DNA from: Sipunculus nudus
Taxonomy: Eukaryota; Annelida; Sipuncula; Golfingiida; Sipunculidae
Direction of reading: 5' to 3'
DNA length: 64,000 nt
NCBI GenBank assembly: GCA_026874595.1
Contig: CM049316.1
Coordinates: forward strand, 47,246,695 to 47,310,694
Shown: one piece after another, positions 22,916 to 35,514 of the stretch
How positions within the stretch are numbered: the first letter of the stretch is position 1
How the letters are laid out: each line of letters opens with the position of its first letter
The notes under the pieces: generated by a model
What the model saw: only the letters and a program-made list of their open reading frames with translations
Told to the model about the DNA's origin: nothing
The model's database searches: none
Made by a program: the position numbers and the translations under genes

Positions 22916-24550
22916 GGATGAACAATAACGTCCCACGCAGGTTCACAGCAGAAGTAACAGCTCCTCACTGGATGAGGATGAACAATTACGTCGCACGCAT
23001 ATACACTGCAGAAGTAACAGCTCCTCACAGGATGAGGATTAACAATTACGTCCCACACAGGTTCACAGCAGACGTGACAGCTCCTCACAGGATGAGGATG
23101 AACAATAACGTCCCACGCAGGTTCACAATTACGTCGCACGCAGGTTCACAACAGACATAACAGCTCCTCACATGATGAGGATGAACAATTACGTCCCACA
23201 CAGGTTCACAGCAGACGTAACAGCTCCTCCCGGGATGAGGATGAACAATTACGTCCCACGCAGGTTCACAATTACGTCGCAGGCAGGTTCACAGCAGACG
23301 TAACAGCTCCTCTCAGGATGAGGATGATCAATTTCGTGACATGCAGGTTCACAGCAGACGTAACAGCTCCTCACTGGCTGAGGGTGATCAATTTCGTGAC
23401 ATGCAGGTTCACAGCAGACGTAACAGCTCCTCACAGGATGAGGATGAACAATTACGTCCCACGCAGGTTCACAGCAGACGTGACAGCTCCTCACAGGATG
23501 AGGATGAACAATTACGTCGCACGCAGGTACACTGCAGAAGTAACAGCTCCTTACAGGATGAGGATGAACAATTACGTCCCACGCAGGTTCACAGCAGACG
23601 TAATAGCTCCTCACAGGATGAGGATAAACAATTACGTCCCACGCAGGTTCACGGCAGACGTAAAAGCTCCTCACTAGCTGAGGATGAACAATTACATCCC
23701 ACGCAGGCTCACAGCAGACTTGACAGCTCCTTACAGGATGAGGATGAACAATTACGTCCCACGCAGGTTCACAGCAGACGTACCAGCTCCTCACAGGATG
23801 AGGATGAACAATTACGTCCCACGCAGGTTCACAATTACGTCCCACGCAGGTTCACAGCAGACGTAACAGCTTCTCACAGGATGAGGATGAACAATTACTT
23901 CCCACGCAGGTTCACAGCAGACGTTACAGCTCCTCACAGGATGAGGATGAACAATTACGTCCCACGCAGACGTAACAGTTCCTCGCGGGATGAGGATGAA
24001 CAATTACGTCCCACGCAGGTTCACAGCAGACGTAACAGTTCCTCACTGGTTGAAGATGAATAATTACGTCCCACGCATGTTAACAGCATACGTAACAGCT
24101 CTTCATTGGCTGAGGATGAACAATTACGTCCCACGCAGGTTCACAGCAGATGTAACAGCTCCTCACAGGATGAGGATGAACAATTACGTCCCACGCAGGT
24201 TCACAGCAGACGTAACAGCTCCTCACAGGATGAGGATGAACAATAACGTCCCACGCAGGTTCACAGCAGACGTTACAGCTCCTCACAGGATGAGGATGAT
24301 CAATTTCATGACATGCAAGTTCACAGCAGACGTAACAGCTCCTCACAGGATGAGGATGATCAATTTCATGACATGCAGGTTCACAGCAGACGTAACAGCT
24401 CCTCACAGGATGAGGATGATCAATTTCGTTACATGCAGGTTCACAGCAGACGTAACAGCTCCTCACAGGATGAGGATGATCAATTTCGTGACATGCAGGT
24501 TCACAGCAGACGTAACAGCTCCTCCCAGGATGAGGATGATCAATGTCATG
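22191..24550. repeat. Higher-order repeat block 1 (2360 bp)
   Basis: Every irregular unit in this block recurs 2360 bases later in the same order. I count about nine substitutions and no length change between the blocks (for example at 22471, 22813, 22927 and 23283). Block length is not a multiple of 60 because of the irregular inserts. Confidence 0.93.
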
Positions 24551-26910
24551 ACATGCAGGTTCACAGCAGACGTAACAGCTCCTCACAGGATGAGGATGAA
24601 CAATTACGTCGCACGCAGGTTCACAGCAGACGTAACAGCTCCTCACTGGCTGAGGATGAACAATTACGTCCCACGCAGGTTCACAGCACACGTTACAGCT
24701 CCTCACAGGATGAGGATGAACAATTACGTCCCACCCAGGTCCACAGCAGACGTAAAAGCTCCTCACTGGCTGAGGATGAACAATTACGTCCCGCGCAGGT
24801 TCACAGCAGACGTAACAGCTCCTCACAGGATGAGGATGAACAATTACGTCCCACGCAGGTTCACAGCAGACGTAACAGCTCCTCACAGGATGAGGATGAG
24901 CAATTACGTCCCACGCAGGTACACTGCAGAAGTAACAGCTCCTCACAGGATGAGGATGAACAATTACGTCCCACGCAGGTTCACGGCAGACGTAACAGCC
25001 CCTCACAGGATGAGGATGAACAATTACGTCCCACGCAGGTTCACAGCAGACGTGACAGCTCCTCACAGGATGAGGATGAACAATTACGTCCCACGCAGGT
25101 TTACAGCAGACGTAACAGCTCTTCACAGGATGAGGATGAACAATTACGTCCCACCCAGGTTCACAATTACGTCCTACGCAGATTCACAGCAGACGTAACA
25201 GCTCCTCACAGGATGAGGATGAACAATTACGTCCCACGCAGGTTCACAGCAGACGTACATCTTCTCACGGGATGAGGATGAACAATTACGTCGCACGCAG
25301 GTTCACAGCAGAAGTAACAGCTCCTCACTGGATGAGGATGAACAATTACGTCGCACGCATATACACTGCAGAAGTAACAGCTCCTCACAGGATGAGGATT
25401 AACAATTACGTCCCACACAGGTTCACAGCAGACGTGACAGCTCCTCACAGGATGAGGATGAACAATAACGTCCCACGCAGGTTCACAATTACGTCGCACG
25501 CAGGTTCACAACAGACATAACAGCTCCTCACATGATGAGGATGAACAATTACGTCCCACACAGGTTCACAGCAGACGTAACAGCTCCTCCCGGGATGAGG
25601 ATGAACAATTACGTCCCACGCAGGTTCACAATTACGTCGCACGCAGGTTCACAGCAGACGTAACAGCTCCTCTCAGGATGAGGATGATCAATTTCGTGAC
25701 ATGCAGGTTCACAGCAGACGTAACAGCTCCTCACTGGCTGAGGGTGATCAATTTCGTGACATGCAGGTTCACAGCAGACGTAACAGCTCCTCACAGGATG
25801 AGGATGAACAATTACGTCCCACGCAGGTTCACAGCAGACGTGACAGCTCCTCACAGGATGAGGATGAACAATTACGTCGCACGCAGGTACACTGCAGAAG
25901 TAACAGCTCCTTACAGGATGAGGATGAACAATTACGTCCCACGCAGGTTCACAGCAGACGTAATAGCTCCTCACAGGATGAGGATAAACAATTACGTCCC
26001 ACGCAGGTTCACGGCAGACGTAAAAGCACCTCACTAGCTGAGGATGAACAATTACATCCCACGCAGGCTCACAGCAGACTTGACAGCTCCTTACAGGATG
26101 AGGATGAACAATTACGTCCCACGCAGGTTCACAGCAGACGTACCAGCTCCTCACAGGATGAGGATGAACAATTACGTCCCACGCAGGTTCACAATTACGT
26201 CCCACGCAGGTTCACAGCAGACGTAACAGCTTCTCACAGGATGAGTATGAACAATTACTTCCCACGCAGGTTCACAGCAGACGTTACAGCTCCTCACAGG
26301 ATGAGGATGAACAATTACGTCCCACGCAGACGTAACAGTTCCTCGCGGGATGAGGATGAACAATTACGTCCCACGCAGGTTCACAGCAGACGTAACAGTT
26401 CCTCACTGGTTGAAGATGAATAATTACGTCCCACGCATGTTAACAGCATACGTAACAGCTCTTCATTGGCTGAGGATGAACAATTACGTCCCACGCAGGT
26501 TCACAGCAGATGTAACAGCTCCTCACAGGATGAGGATGAACAATTACGTCCCACGCAGGTTCACAGCAGACGTAACAGCTCCTCACAGGATGAGGATGAA
26601 CAATAACGTCCCACGCAGGTTCACAGCAGACGTTACAGCTCCTCACAGGATGAGGATGATCAATTTCATGACATGCAAGTTCACAGCAGATGTAACAGCT
26701 CCTCACAGGATGAGGATGATCAATTTCATGACATGCAGGTTCACAGCAGACGTAACAGCTCCTCACAGGATGAGGATGATCAATTTCGTTACATGCAGGT
26801 TCACAGCAGACGTAACAGCTCCTCACAGGATGAGGATGATCAATTTCGTGACATGCAGGTTCACAGCAGACGTAACAGCTCCTCCCAGGATGAGGATGAT
26901 CAATGTCATG
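24551..26910. repeat. Higher-order repeat block 2 (2360 bp)
   Basis: Direct tandem copy of the block to its left. After it the array continues for about 150 bp with a further two-unit duplication (26881-26940 like 27001-27050) and then stops at 27057. Confidence 0.93.
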
Positions 26911-27057
26911 ACATGCAGGTTCACAGCAGACGTAACAGCTCCTCACAGGATGAGGATGATCAATTTCGTGACATGCAGGTTCACAGCAGACGTAACAGCT
27001 CCTCCCAGGATGAGGATGATCAATGTCATGACATGCAGGTTCACAGCAGACGTATAA

Positions 27058-27890
27058 AAAAAGGCAGAAAACGTGGATATCACTGCGAACAGGCTGCTTG
27101 TTTTGTTCATATAAACGTGTTTATAATATGTTGGGGCCCGCCAAAAATCGAAACAAGGGCATCTGGCAGCAAGTCAGGTAAGCCAGAGCTTTACAAATGG
27201 TGTTTTGCAACCAGTGACCTTTCTACTTCTGCATGTATGCAACCTACCACCTTTGGTTACATGTTTTTCCCTTTGTCAACATTATTGTGTTTACAAACAC
27301 ATTGTTGATAAACAAGTTTGCACGAAGGCCTTTTAAGAACTTTTCTCAATTAAAATTACCTTTAGATCAATTATATATACACAGAGGAAACCAGAAATCA
27401 CATAAATTCTTTTCAAAAGGTAGGTGAATAGGCACCTTTCACTTTGTTAATTGCTGAACTGGACTTTTATTGGAACTACCAGGAACATTTTGTGATAACC
27501 GAATCGCACGGGCTTCTCGTTTATGCTTTAGTTTAGTATTTATTTGTATTACAGGATATTCGAGATACTTTTAGGTTTCATTATGTGTTAATCTTATAGT
27601 ATTATGTGTTATTGTGCATTATGTATGTAATACCATGTTTCCGGTGAATTAAGCATTTGTTAGCAACAGATATCAATATCCTTTTAACATTTCAAGAGTC
27701 AAAACAAGATGAAAGGTCAATTATTAATCATTTGAGTAATAAGGCCCCCGGGGTAGACTTCGAAGTATGTATTAATAACTGCAGATGAAAGTATATACAG
27801 TAGTGAAACTGATGTAAGAATGACTGGTATTTTCTTGTTTTTATTTTTATTATTTTCATACAATAATTTTCTCAGCAGCTATTTAGAATC
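27058..27890. other. Unique non-coding DNA
   Basis: Begins tataaaaaaaggcag right at the array edge. No gene recognised. Confidence 0.4.
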
Positions 27891-28437
27891 TCTATTCTCT
27901 TCTTGACACAACCAAGTCATATTGTTTATTCTCTTCTTGTCACGACCCAAGTAATAATATTGTATATTCTCTTCTTGTCACGACCCAAGTCAGAATATTG
28001 TATATTCTCTTCTTGTCACGACCCAAGTCATAATATTGTATATTCTCTCCTTGTCACGACCCAAGTCATAATATTGTATATTCACTTCTTGTCACGACCC
28101 AAGTCATAATATTGTATATTCTCTTCTTGTCACGACCCAAGTCATAATATTTTATATTCTCTTCTTTTCACGACCCAAGTCAAAATATTGTATATTCTCT
28201 TCTTGTCAGGACCCAAGTAATAATATTGTATATTCTTTTCTTGTCACGACACAAGTCATAATATTGTATATTCTCTTCTTGTCACGACCAAGTCATATTG
28301 TATATTGTCTTCTTGTCACGACCAAGTCATAGTGTTTATGCTCTTCTTGTCACGACCAAGTCAAATCGTATATTCTCTTCTTGTCACGCACAAGTCATAT
28401 TGTATATTCTCTTCTTGACACGACCAAGTCTTTTATA
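27891..28437. repeat. Minisatellite, about 38 bp unit, about 14 copies
   Basis: Core cttgtcacgacccaagtc followed by ataatattgtatattctct. The right-hand units lose about 6 bp (cacgaccaagtc), so two length classes exist. The last unit ends near 28437. Confidence 0.93.
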
Positions 28438-30607
28438 TAATCTGCTTCTTTACATCTACTGCTGAGGTGCCTTGAGGCCTGACATGCCCTTGACCTTGCA
28501 GGATAATTCAAGTTTATTTTCATATACGACAAGATACCCTTATTTCTGAATTTTGAGAGATTTCCCTCTTTAAGTCAACCGAGAAAAGCCCGTCAGGCAT
28601 TGTATGACAGCTTACTGCTGGCGGGAGGACTTCGTCGTTGTAATCTATAAAATGTCCACGAGTAATCTTGATTCTGTGCTCGGGTTCATGATCAAAGGCA
28701 GGGAGGCGTCATTTATAAAACACCAAGCGGCCTCTCCCTCACTGTCAGAAAACGGCCTGACATCAGCTTCACTATATCCATATCAATATCAATGCATTCC
28801 CACAAACGGAGTTTTTCTTAAACTGTGTTATCGATATAAGCTGTGCACAGAATTTTCAGCATTAATATGCTTGTATTTTAAAATGTACACGTTGTACATA
28901 ATTTTACACTCAAAAAATTCCTTTTTTTTCTTATAATTACAATGTGATTTATTTATAGCACTGCATTATTCGTCTAATTAATACGTAATTATTCAAGATC
29001 TCTCGTAACACTGCTTTAGATGCCTTATTATTTAGTATTCACTTAATATCGGAGAGAACAGTAACTCAAGTGTTTAAAACACCAAGAGAAAGTAACCTGT
29101 AAAACTGCAGTGATCATTTTAAAGCCAGCGTGAGTAACATTTTATTTATGTATATAATGTGTATACGTCAGGGACCGTGTTAGTCAGAGTGAAGCGTTTT
29201 ACCATGAAATGACGATTTTGTTTATTGCTACGTAAATCATTTTTTACCCTGTTTATTCAGGAACAGTGATACTTTATCAGCATTATTCCAGAGTAGATCC
29301 ACAGCAAGAGATAAGCCTCTTAAACCCTCACTACAGCGAGACTCATTTTATTCTTGAGGAGCTCTAGATGAAAATTATGAGATAATGGTGTATATATAAA
29401 CCATATATTTCACGGTGCACGGCGCAGTGTCGAGGCCATTTATTGTGCATGTGCCCTAGCTAGATCTAGCTTCAACGGAAGAGCTTTATTGTTCCTTAAC
29501 TTGCTAAAATTAGCTTACATCCATTGTCGTAATATATTTGCTATTATTTAAAAAAAAAGGTCTGTAATTTACTGCTACAGCAATAACTGAATCGAAAAAA
29601 AAAGAATAGAATCAAAATATACATATATACCCATTCCTTGTTTTACGTAATAACACACGCGTAGCTCATTTTATGTTTAATGTTAAGCAAATACATGAAA
29701 TTGCATTTAAATGCAACTATTATCTTGTATATGCACTTTGGGACCTATTTTGCATCATCATTTGTATTTCATGAATACCTCATCATAAGTGGTTGGAGTG
29801 TGAAGAGGGCTACTGTAGACGCATGGATAGTTATACTACAATTATAAAAAACGGATATTTCTGTGTCTGTTGATATTACTGTTGTGCATACCGTAGAAAC
29901 AGCAGAAACTAACAGAATAAATTTCTAGCGCTATTCTTTTTATTTTAAAATGTACCGAAGGCATTTAAGGATTTGTCATACGATCTGCTCTGATGTTTAA
30001 CTTAATTAATTCATTAGCGGTGAATTAAGATGTTTCCCATGGTAACCGTCCCTTTGACTGTGATACTAGAATCACTAACTACATTAGGGGAAGTCCTGGG
30101 GAGAGGGGTTGGTTCTTTTTTCATTGTGTCAGTGTCTCATATATGGGCAGGTTATTTACTGTAATACACATCAACAGGTTGATCACTTGTTGACCTTGGT
30201 ATTCCTGAAATCTTTCTTCGCCGACATTTGGCGGTCTGGCGGTTAAATTAATGTTTATAAAATGCCGTCCGTTCGCCTCAGGTGTAGTGATGGGAATGGC
30301 AGTTGACAAAATGGATGTCAAGCATAAGTCATTTTCTACAGCATCAGCAAGACTCTAAAACTGATACGTTGACCTTCAAGTCAAGCCACGGTATCTACAA
30401 AACATTGACAAAAATACTGAAAACCCAATGGATTGAATATTCCCCTTCCTCAAAGTCTATGAACACAATATATTTTTTAGAAATTTATAAATGGGCTGTA
30501 TAGCAAGACAAGTATAAGAACTCAGACCAAGTAGAGTCTGATGAAATATAGAATGGATCAGAGTCGCATTTTATACGTATCAATATACACTGAATGCTAC
30601 TGGTGAC

Positions 30608-30610
<3 letters not shown>
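28438..30610. other. Unique DNA with two unassigned open frames
   Basis: A plus-strand frame at 28604-28936 contains MSTSNLDSVLGFMIKG after a tataaaatg word. A minus-strand frame at 30121-30321 contains TPEANGRHFININLTARPP. Both look more protein-like than most frames here, but I recognise no family and cannot find convincing splice sites. No RNA gene is seen. Confidence 0.3.

Positions 30611-30611
<1 letters not shown>

Positions 30612-30677
<66 letters not shown>
30612..30677. repeat. (AT)n microsatellite
   Basis: About 33 uninterrupted dinucleotides, directly abutting the left arm of the 30.7-33.8 kb inverted-repeat element. Confidence 0.97.
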
Positions 30678-30680
<3 letters not shown>

Positions 30681-31028
30681 GGCAAATTGCCTGAGCATTA
30701 AAAATTGCCTGATTGCACTTAGGCAAATTATAAGATTACTGACATTTTCAGGAATTTTACAAATTGACAGAAATATTAGTCAGTTTATTTGACACATTGA
30801 CTGAATCGATATGAAATAGTGTTTTTTAGTATCTCTTGTGAAACAGACAATGTCATATAGTATTACCTGCTACTTTTGTACCTTGACCACAGACGAACAG
30901 ACAGACATACTGACAGACCTCATAATGGGGAATGCATAGGCGAATAAAATGAGCTACAAAGTGTGTAGATAGGACAATATTTGACAAAGTTATGAGCAAA
31001 ATAATATTTTTAGGTATTCCGATAACCT

Positions 31029-31137
31029 TCAGGGGCGTAGCCAAGTGGATCTAGAGGGGGGGCCTTCGGCCCGCGGCCGCCCGTTGAGCTGAAGTATCTC
31101 TCATTTTATCTAATTTCCCAATTTTCGTGATTAATTT
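31029..31137. repeat. Fragment with 'ggggcgtagccaag' end word
   Basis: The words aggggcgtagccaagtgg and, at 32140-32158, ggatccgccactgatca resemble the ends of common invertebrate DNA elements. The G-rich gccttcggcccgcggccgc stretch lies between. Boundaries are uncertain. Confidence 0.35.
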
Positions 31138-31396
31138 GTATGCCCCCGCCACAAAGTGGCCGGGGCATATAGTTTTACCCATGGCATGTCCGTCATTCCG
31201 TCCATCCGTCATTCCGAAATCAATCATGTTGCTTGATAATGACCCGTTACCGATCGAGTTTGCATTTTCCCCTTGTTGACCTACTTTTGACCATATGACA
31301 CCTCCTGAACTTTAAAGATTTTACAAATTTTAACAAATGTTTCTAATTTGCCACAAGCGGGGGCATTCGTGTCGTTCCGACACATCTAGTTGTTTT
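31138..31396. repeat. Nested interspersed repeat with inverted 'gcccccgc' ends
   Basis: Starts tatgcccccgccacaaagtg and ends near cacaagcgggggcattcgtg. The ends are partly inverted (gcccccgc against gcgggggc). No coding capacity. This style of repeat is frequent in lophotrochozoan genomes, which I recall as general knowledge without a check. Confidence 0.5.
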
Positions 31397-31998
31397 TTTT
31401 TTCATATTTCTTTTTTATTAATTGACAATTAGATTTTATTTAAGTTTTCTACAGTTTATTAATTTCAAATTTATTATTTGAGTATATAAGGATATTTATG
31501 AACAGCTGCAGAACACTAGGCCCTGGTTGGGGTTGACCGTGAAAAATCTCAGGGCTCCTCTAGGGATACCGGCATAAGACTTCAGCATATCAGTTATTTC
31601 TCTCTTAGTTAGGCCTACATTTAAAAGATAATGTTTTGCAAGTTACGAACGTAAATGCGCCTTTGCGACATTGACTTTTTTTAAACGATTGAAATTTTAT
31701 ATCCTAATTTTGAGGTAATATAACTATTAAATATTGAACCTCTCTACAGTTTGACTACATAACACAAAGACATAAGGGAACTGTTTTTTTTTTAGGAACA
31801 GGAAATCCCAATTTTTAGGTAAATTTCCTCAAAATGTCCTCTTTACATTGCATATTAAAAAATTTCTCAATATTAGAGGGGGATACCCTCTCCCATACCC
31901 TTCCAATGTAACTGTAACTAACCTTAATGGAACCATGGTTCATATTTGAAAATAAAGAAAAAATATATTTTCATACACTAAAATATATAACGTATAGT

Positions 31999-31999
31999 A

Positions 32000-32070
<71 letters not shown>
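31999..32070. repeat. (TAA)n(TA)n compound microsatellite
   Basis: About 14 TAA units then about 15 TA units. A run of 14 C follows at 32113-32126. Confidence 0.95.
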
Positions 32071-32184
32071 GTATATATGGCACTTTTCATAGTACCCATA
32101 CGTGCATAATAGCCCCCCCCCCCCCCGTTTTCGAATTTCTGGATCCGCCACTGATCATGGCCCCCGGCCCTCCCGGCCCCTGAA

Positions 32185-32770
32185 CCTTGACCTTTGACCT
32201 TTCTCCATTAAAAAAGAGAGGCTTATAGGAGTTTTTTTTTGTCCATCAACTGTATAATTTTGAGAGCGATTGCTCGAGAATCGTGGCCTTTATAGCGAAA
32301 AAAAGTGAAATCTCGTTATATTTCGTTATATTTTCGAGAAACAGTACAAGATTTTGCGAGATTTGGTTAAAAGTCAAGTTAAACTGACACAATGCTGCCT
32401 GAAGCAAAAATCTAGACCTCTCTAACTTTAAAAGTGACAAAGTTAGGAAAATGAGACCCCCATATGTTTTGGAATAACATGAAGTTCGCCCAAAATGCGT
32501 AAACATGGTACCAGCAGATTCAATCAGAAGGAAGGCCATGGAATGTAGAATAAAATGATCCACAGTTTATGCGGTTACGTTAATTTTTTACGAAGATATT
32601 AAAGAAAAAAAAACAAAGTTGTGTATTTTTTATGACCATGACCTTGACTTTGACCTATTTACTCTTAAAGACATCAGATTTTCAGAACTTCAGGTTTTCT
32701 ATCAACAGTATAACATTCAGAGGGACTGCTAAGAAAATCTAACCGATCGAATGCCATATGTCAGCGAAAG
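32185..32770. repeat. Two-copy diverged repeat with TGACCTTTGACCT words
   Basis: Copy 1 (32185-32300) and copy 2 (about 32630-32760) both begin with ccttgac.ttgacct and continue with a similar T-rich series and gaga/gagg.gattgct. TGACCTTTGACCT matches a DR1 nuclear-receptor site in letters. It occurs in a repeat, so a regulatory role is only a possibility. Confidence 0.45.
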
Positions 32771-33821
32771 AACAAGCGGGGAGGCGAATTTGACGACGAC
32801 TGAAAAACAGACAGACATCATGACACATCACAATAATCGACTTTGTTTGTTAATTTTAATGAGTTTGCCATCTACATTGTTCGAGTAATGTTCGGTAGAC
32901 AATAATATGATATTTGAAATACGAAACGGGGGAACATTCCCTAGCTTTTTCACCCAAGCTAGACCTACTTTTTTACCTTCTCCATCGCCATATTGTAAAA
33001 AAATAATGTAATTATGTCACAAATACAGGTTTTAATTCAAATCTGTAAATTATGAGTAATTTACAAAAATATGTGACAGTTTCGTCAAATATTAACGAAG
33101 TGTTACCTTTCAGAAATAAATAAACTTAAAACGTGGCATGATTTACTCGTGTCAATGGCATTGTGAAACCCAAGTATCAAAGCACACATTAATAGATAAT
33201 CGTAGTGATTTCGAGAATTCAAAACCGGACCTGAAGTTTATTGTAAAATAATCAGTGGCGGATCAAGGGATTGGGAGGTGTGGGATGGGTTGGTTCGCAG
33301 CCCTTAGTATTCTTTATCAAACATTTTATGGTGTTGGACCCTGAATTGAGAATATACCCTGTTATCTAATATCAAAATGGTTCACACAGCTGAAATTTTG
33401 AAAGACATTAGTAACATTTTTAGCGCACTGAGCAAGGGGGACAAACAGCCCGCCCACAACCACTCTGCAAAAGGTCATAGCGCACCGGAGAGTGTATAAT
33501 ATTCGCTTTTCATTTGATTACATTATTATTTATGCAAGAACCCAAAGTTAGACAAATGGACGCTTTTGATTATATTAAACTTTAAACTGAGCAATAATTT
33601 CATGATAAATACATATTTATATCTTGTTAGAGTAAGATATTGGAAATCGATTGAATGTCATTTAAATCTTAGCTATGTTATAACAATATTATTTCAATCT
33701 TTTTACATTTCAGTCGATGTGTAAAATAAACTGAGTGATTTTTCTGTCAATTTGTAAAATGTCTAAAAAATTCACTCTTTTTATAATTGCCTGAGTGATT
33801 TTACAAACTTGCACATTGACA

Positions 33822-33825
<4 letters not shown>

Positions 33826-33870
<45 letters not shown>
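33826..33870. repeat. (AT)n microsatellite
   Basis: Lies directly outside the right arm of the inverted-repeat element and before the 55 bp array. Confidence 0.95.
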
Positions 33871-33873
<3 letters not shown>

Positions 33874-34496
33874 TGGTCAGATTTACAATTTATATAAACA
33901 GAAAACTTATTTCCTCTTATAAACAGTGGCAAGTTTTTTTAATGTATATAAACAGGGGAAACATATGAATAGTGGTGAAATTTACAATTTATATAAACAG
34001 AGAAAATTATTTTCCTTTCTGAATAGTGGTCAGATTTACAATTTATATGAATAGAGAAAAACTATTTTCCTTTATGAATAGTGGTCAGATTTACAATTTA
34101 TATGAACAGAAAAAAACTATTTTCCTTTCTGAATAGTGGTCAGATTTACAATTAATATGAACAGAGAAAAACTATTTTCCTTCATGAAGAGTGGTCAGAT
34201 TTACATTTTATATGAACACAGAAATGCTATTTTCCTTTATGAATAGTGGTCAGATTTACAATTTATATGAACAGAGAAAAACTATTTTCCTTTATGAATA
34301 GTGGTCAGATTTACATTTTATATGATCAGAGAAAAACTATTTTCCTTAATGTATACTGGTCAGATTTACAATTTATATAAACAGAAAACCTATTTTTCTT
34401 TATTTATAGTGGTCAGATTTACAATTTATATAAACAGAAAACTTATTTCCCTTTATGTAAAGTGGTTAGATTTACAATTCATATAAACAGGAAACT
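33871..34496. repeat. Minisatellite, 55 bp unit, about 11 copies
   Basis: Core gtggtcagatttacaattt, then atatgaacagagaaaaac and tattttcctttatgaata. Starts at 34025, 34080, 34135 and 34190 show a strict 55 bp period in the middle, with shorter diverged units at both ends. Confidence 0.93.
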
Positions 34497-35029
34497 AATT
34501 GTTTATTAAGTTGTAAAAAATCCGCTTTTCTTGAAATTGTGCAAAAGCTGATTCCGTGTCGACATATTCCTTAATTTCGTGATATCTGAGGAATGGTGCG
34601 GAGAATCGATCTGAAAAATAAGAGACGATATACATAATTAAAAAATATATATAAATATACACACGTACACGTTTGTAGTGGTGCAATCAGCAGGTATTAT
34701 ATTCGTTGTGTTTGGAGAGTTTGCAGACCGTGTGATAGTATTGGTTCTCTAGTTTTTCATTACACGGCTTGTGCATTACACGGGGATTGTGTTTTTTTAA
34801 TGTTAAAGTTGGGAACCTTAAAATGTTTAGCAAGGTTCCGAAATATTATTATCAAGTTAAATGTTAAATCATATGAACCATACAGTTAATACATTAAATA
34901 ATATAAACATTATAAGTTGTATATGCTTGTACTTTTTTACAACATATCTACACACAGACCTTGTAATCTTATCTTACTAACCCTATCATATTTATTACCA
35001 TTTTTTAAATTATTCATCGCATCATTTAT
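34497..35029. other. Unique AT-rich DNA
   Basis: Nothing recognised. Confidence 0.4.
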
Positions 35030-35300
35030 TCTTTGTGATAAATGATTCCGCGTGCACCTTTGCTAGCCATGCAGATGTACCTGGTGTTTGCAAAGTAAAA
35101 GAAAGGATGAGTATCTTAATTAATTACAGTCCACACACTTGTTAATATTTAGTCAATATAAAGCCAGGCGAACTAGAGAACACCTTCACTGAATGTGTAA
35201 TTAAGCGTGACCAAACACTGAGAGACTCTGTTATGTCCCTCATGCCCATATGTTTTGTAAACCCCAATACAGAGGTCTTCAAACAAAATCAAAATATATC
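35030..35300. repeat. Old segmental duplication, copy 1
   Basis: Pairs with 35515-35775 in the same order: ctttgct.gc and tttgcaaag, then agagaacaccttcactgaat, then tgagagactctgtt, then ccccaatacagaggtcttca. The copies look roughly three-quarters identical. On the minus strand a tttgca(a/g) word precedes a short similar frame in each (MASKGARG against LASKECKG), so a duplicated exon is conceivable but weak. Confidence 0.6.
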
Positions 35301-35514
35301 AAAGTTAACGTATGTCTGTGTGAATTCGATTTAAACGATATGTCAATATACTGAATAAGTAATCTTAGTATTTAAAATATATTTGTATCCTCCTTATAAT
35401 ACTTACAAAACAATCTTGGATATTTTGCTTTGTGACAGCCAATTTCATATACATTTTTAAAACTATCTGTAATTAAGAAATAACAATAGATAACTAACCA
35501 TATTATAATCATGA

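Larger units (their letters stand above)
22165..27057. repeat. 60 bp minisatellite array, about 4.9 kb
   Basis: About 80 units share gaacaattacgtcccacg, then caggttcacagcagacg and taacagctcctcacagg. Variants include ones with cactggctgagg and ones with gatcaatttcgtgacatg. Short insertions of about 23-33 bp (near 22805, 23118, 23270, 23830) interrupt the 60 bp rhythm. Open frames exist on both strands because 60 is divisible by three. The array is interrupted by no unique sequence. Confidence 0.97.
30677..33825. mobile_element. Inverted-repeat-bounded element, about 3.15 kb, no transposase seen
   Basis: The left arm (30677-30806) and right arm (33707-33825) are inverted copies. The best stretch reads ttacaaattgacagaaa ... 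cagtttatt ... acacat.gactgaa in the left arm and, reverse-complemented, in the right arm. Both outer edges abut (AT)n tracts, so any target duplication is hidden. The interior holds other repeats and no transposase frame. The family is unknown. Confidence 0.65.

Noticed and set aside
23990-25198. 402-codon open frame as a repetitive protein gene
   Set aside because: It starts inside the array and exists because the 60 bp unit has no stop in this frame. The antisense strand is open too (348 codons).
22165-27057. CRISPR-like regular array
   Set aside because: The whole 60 bp unit repeats, with no unique spacers and no cas genes, in a eukaryotic context. It is a minisatellite.
30485-30685. YIYIYI-type membrane protein
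   Set aside because: Direct translation of the (AT)n microsatellite.
32191-32204. DR1 nuclear-receptor element (TGACCTTTGACCT)
   Set aside because: The word is part of a duplicated repeat unit here, so letter match alone does not support regulation.
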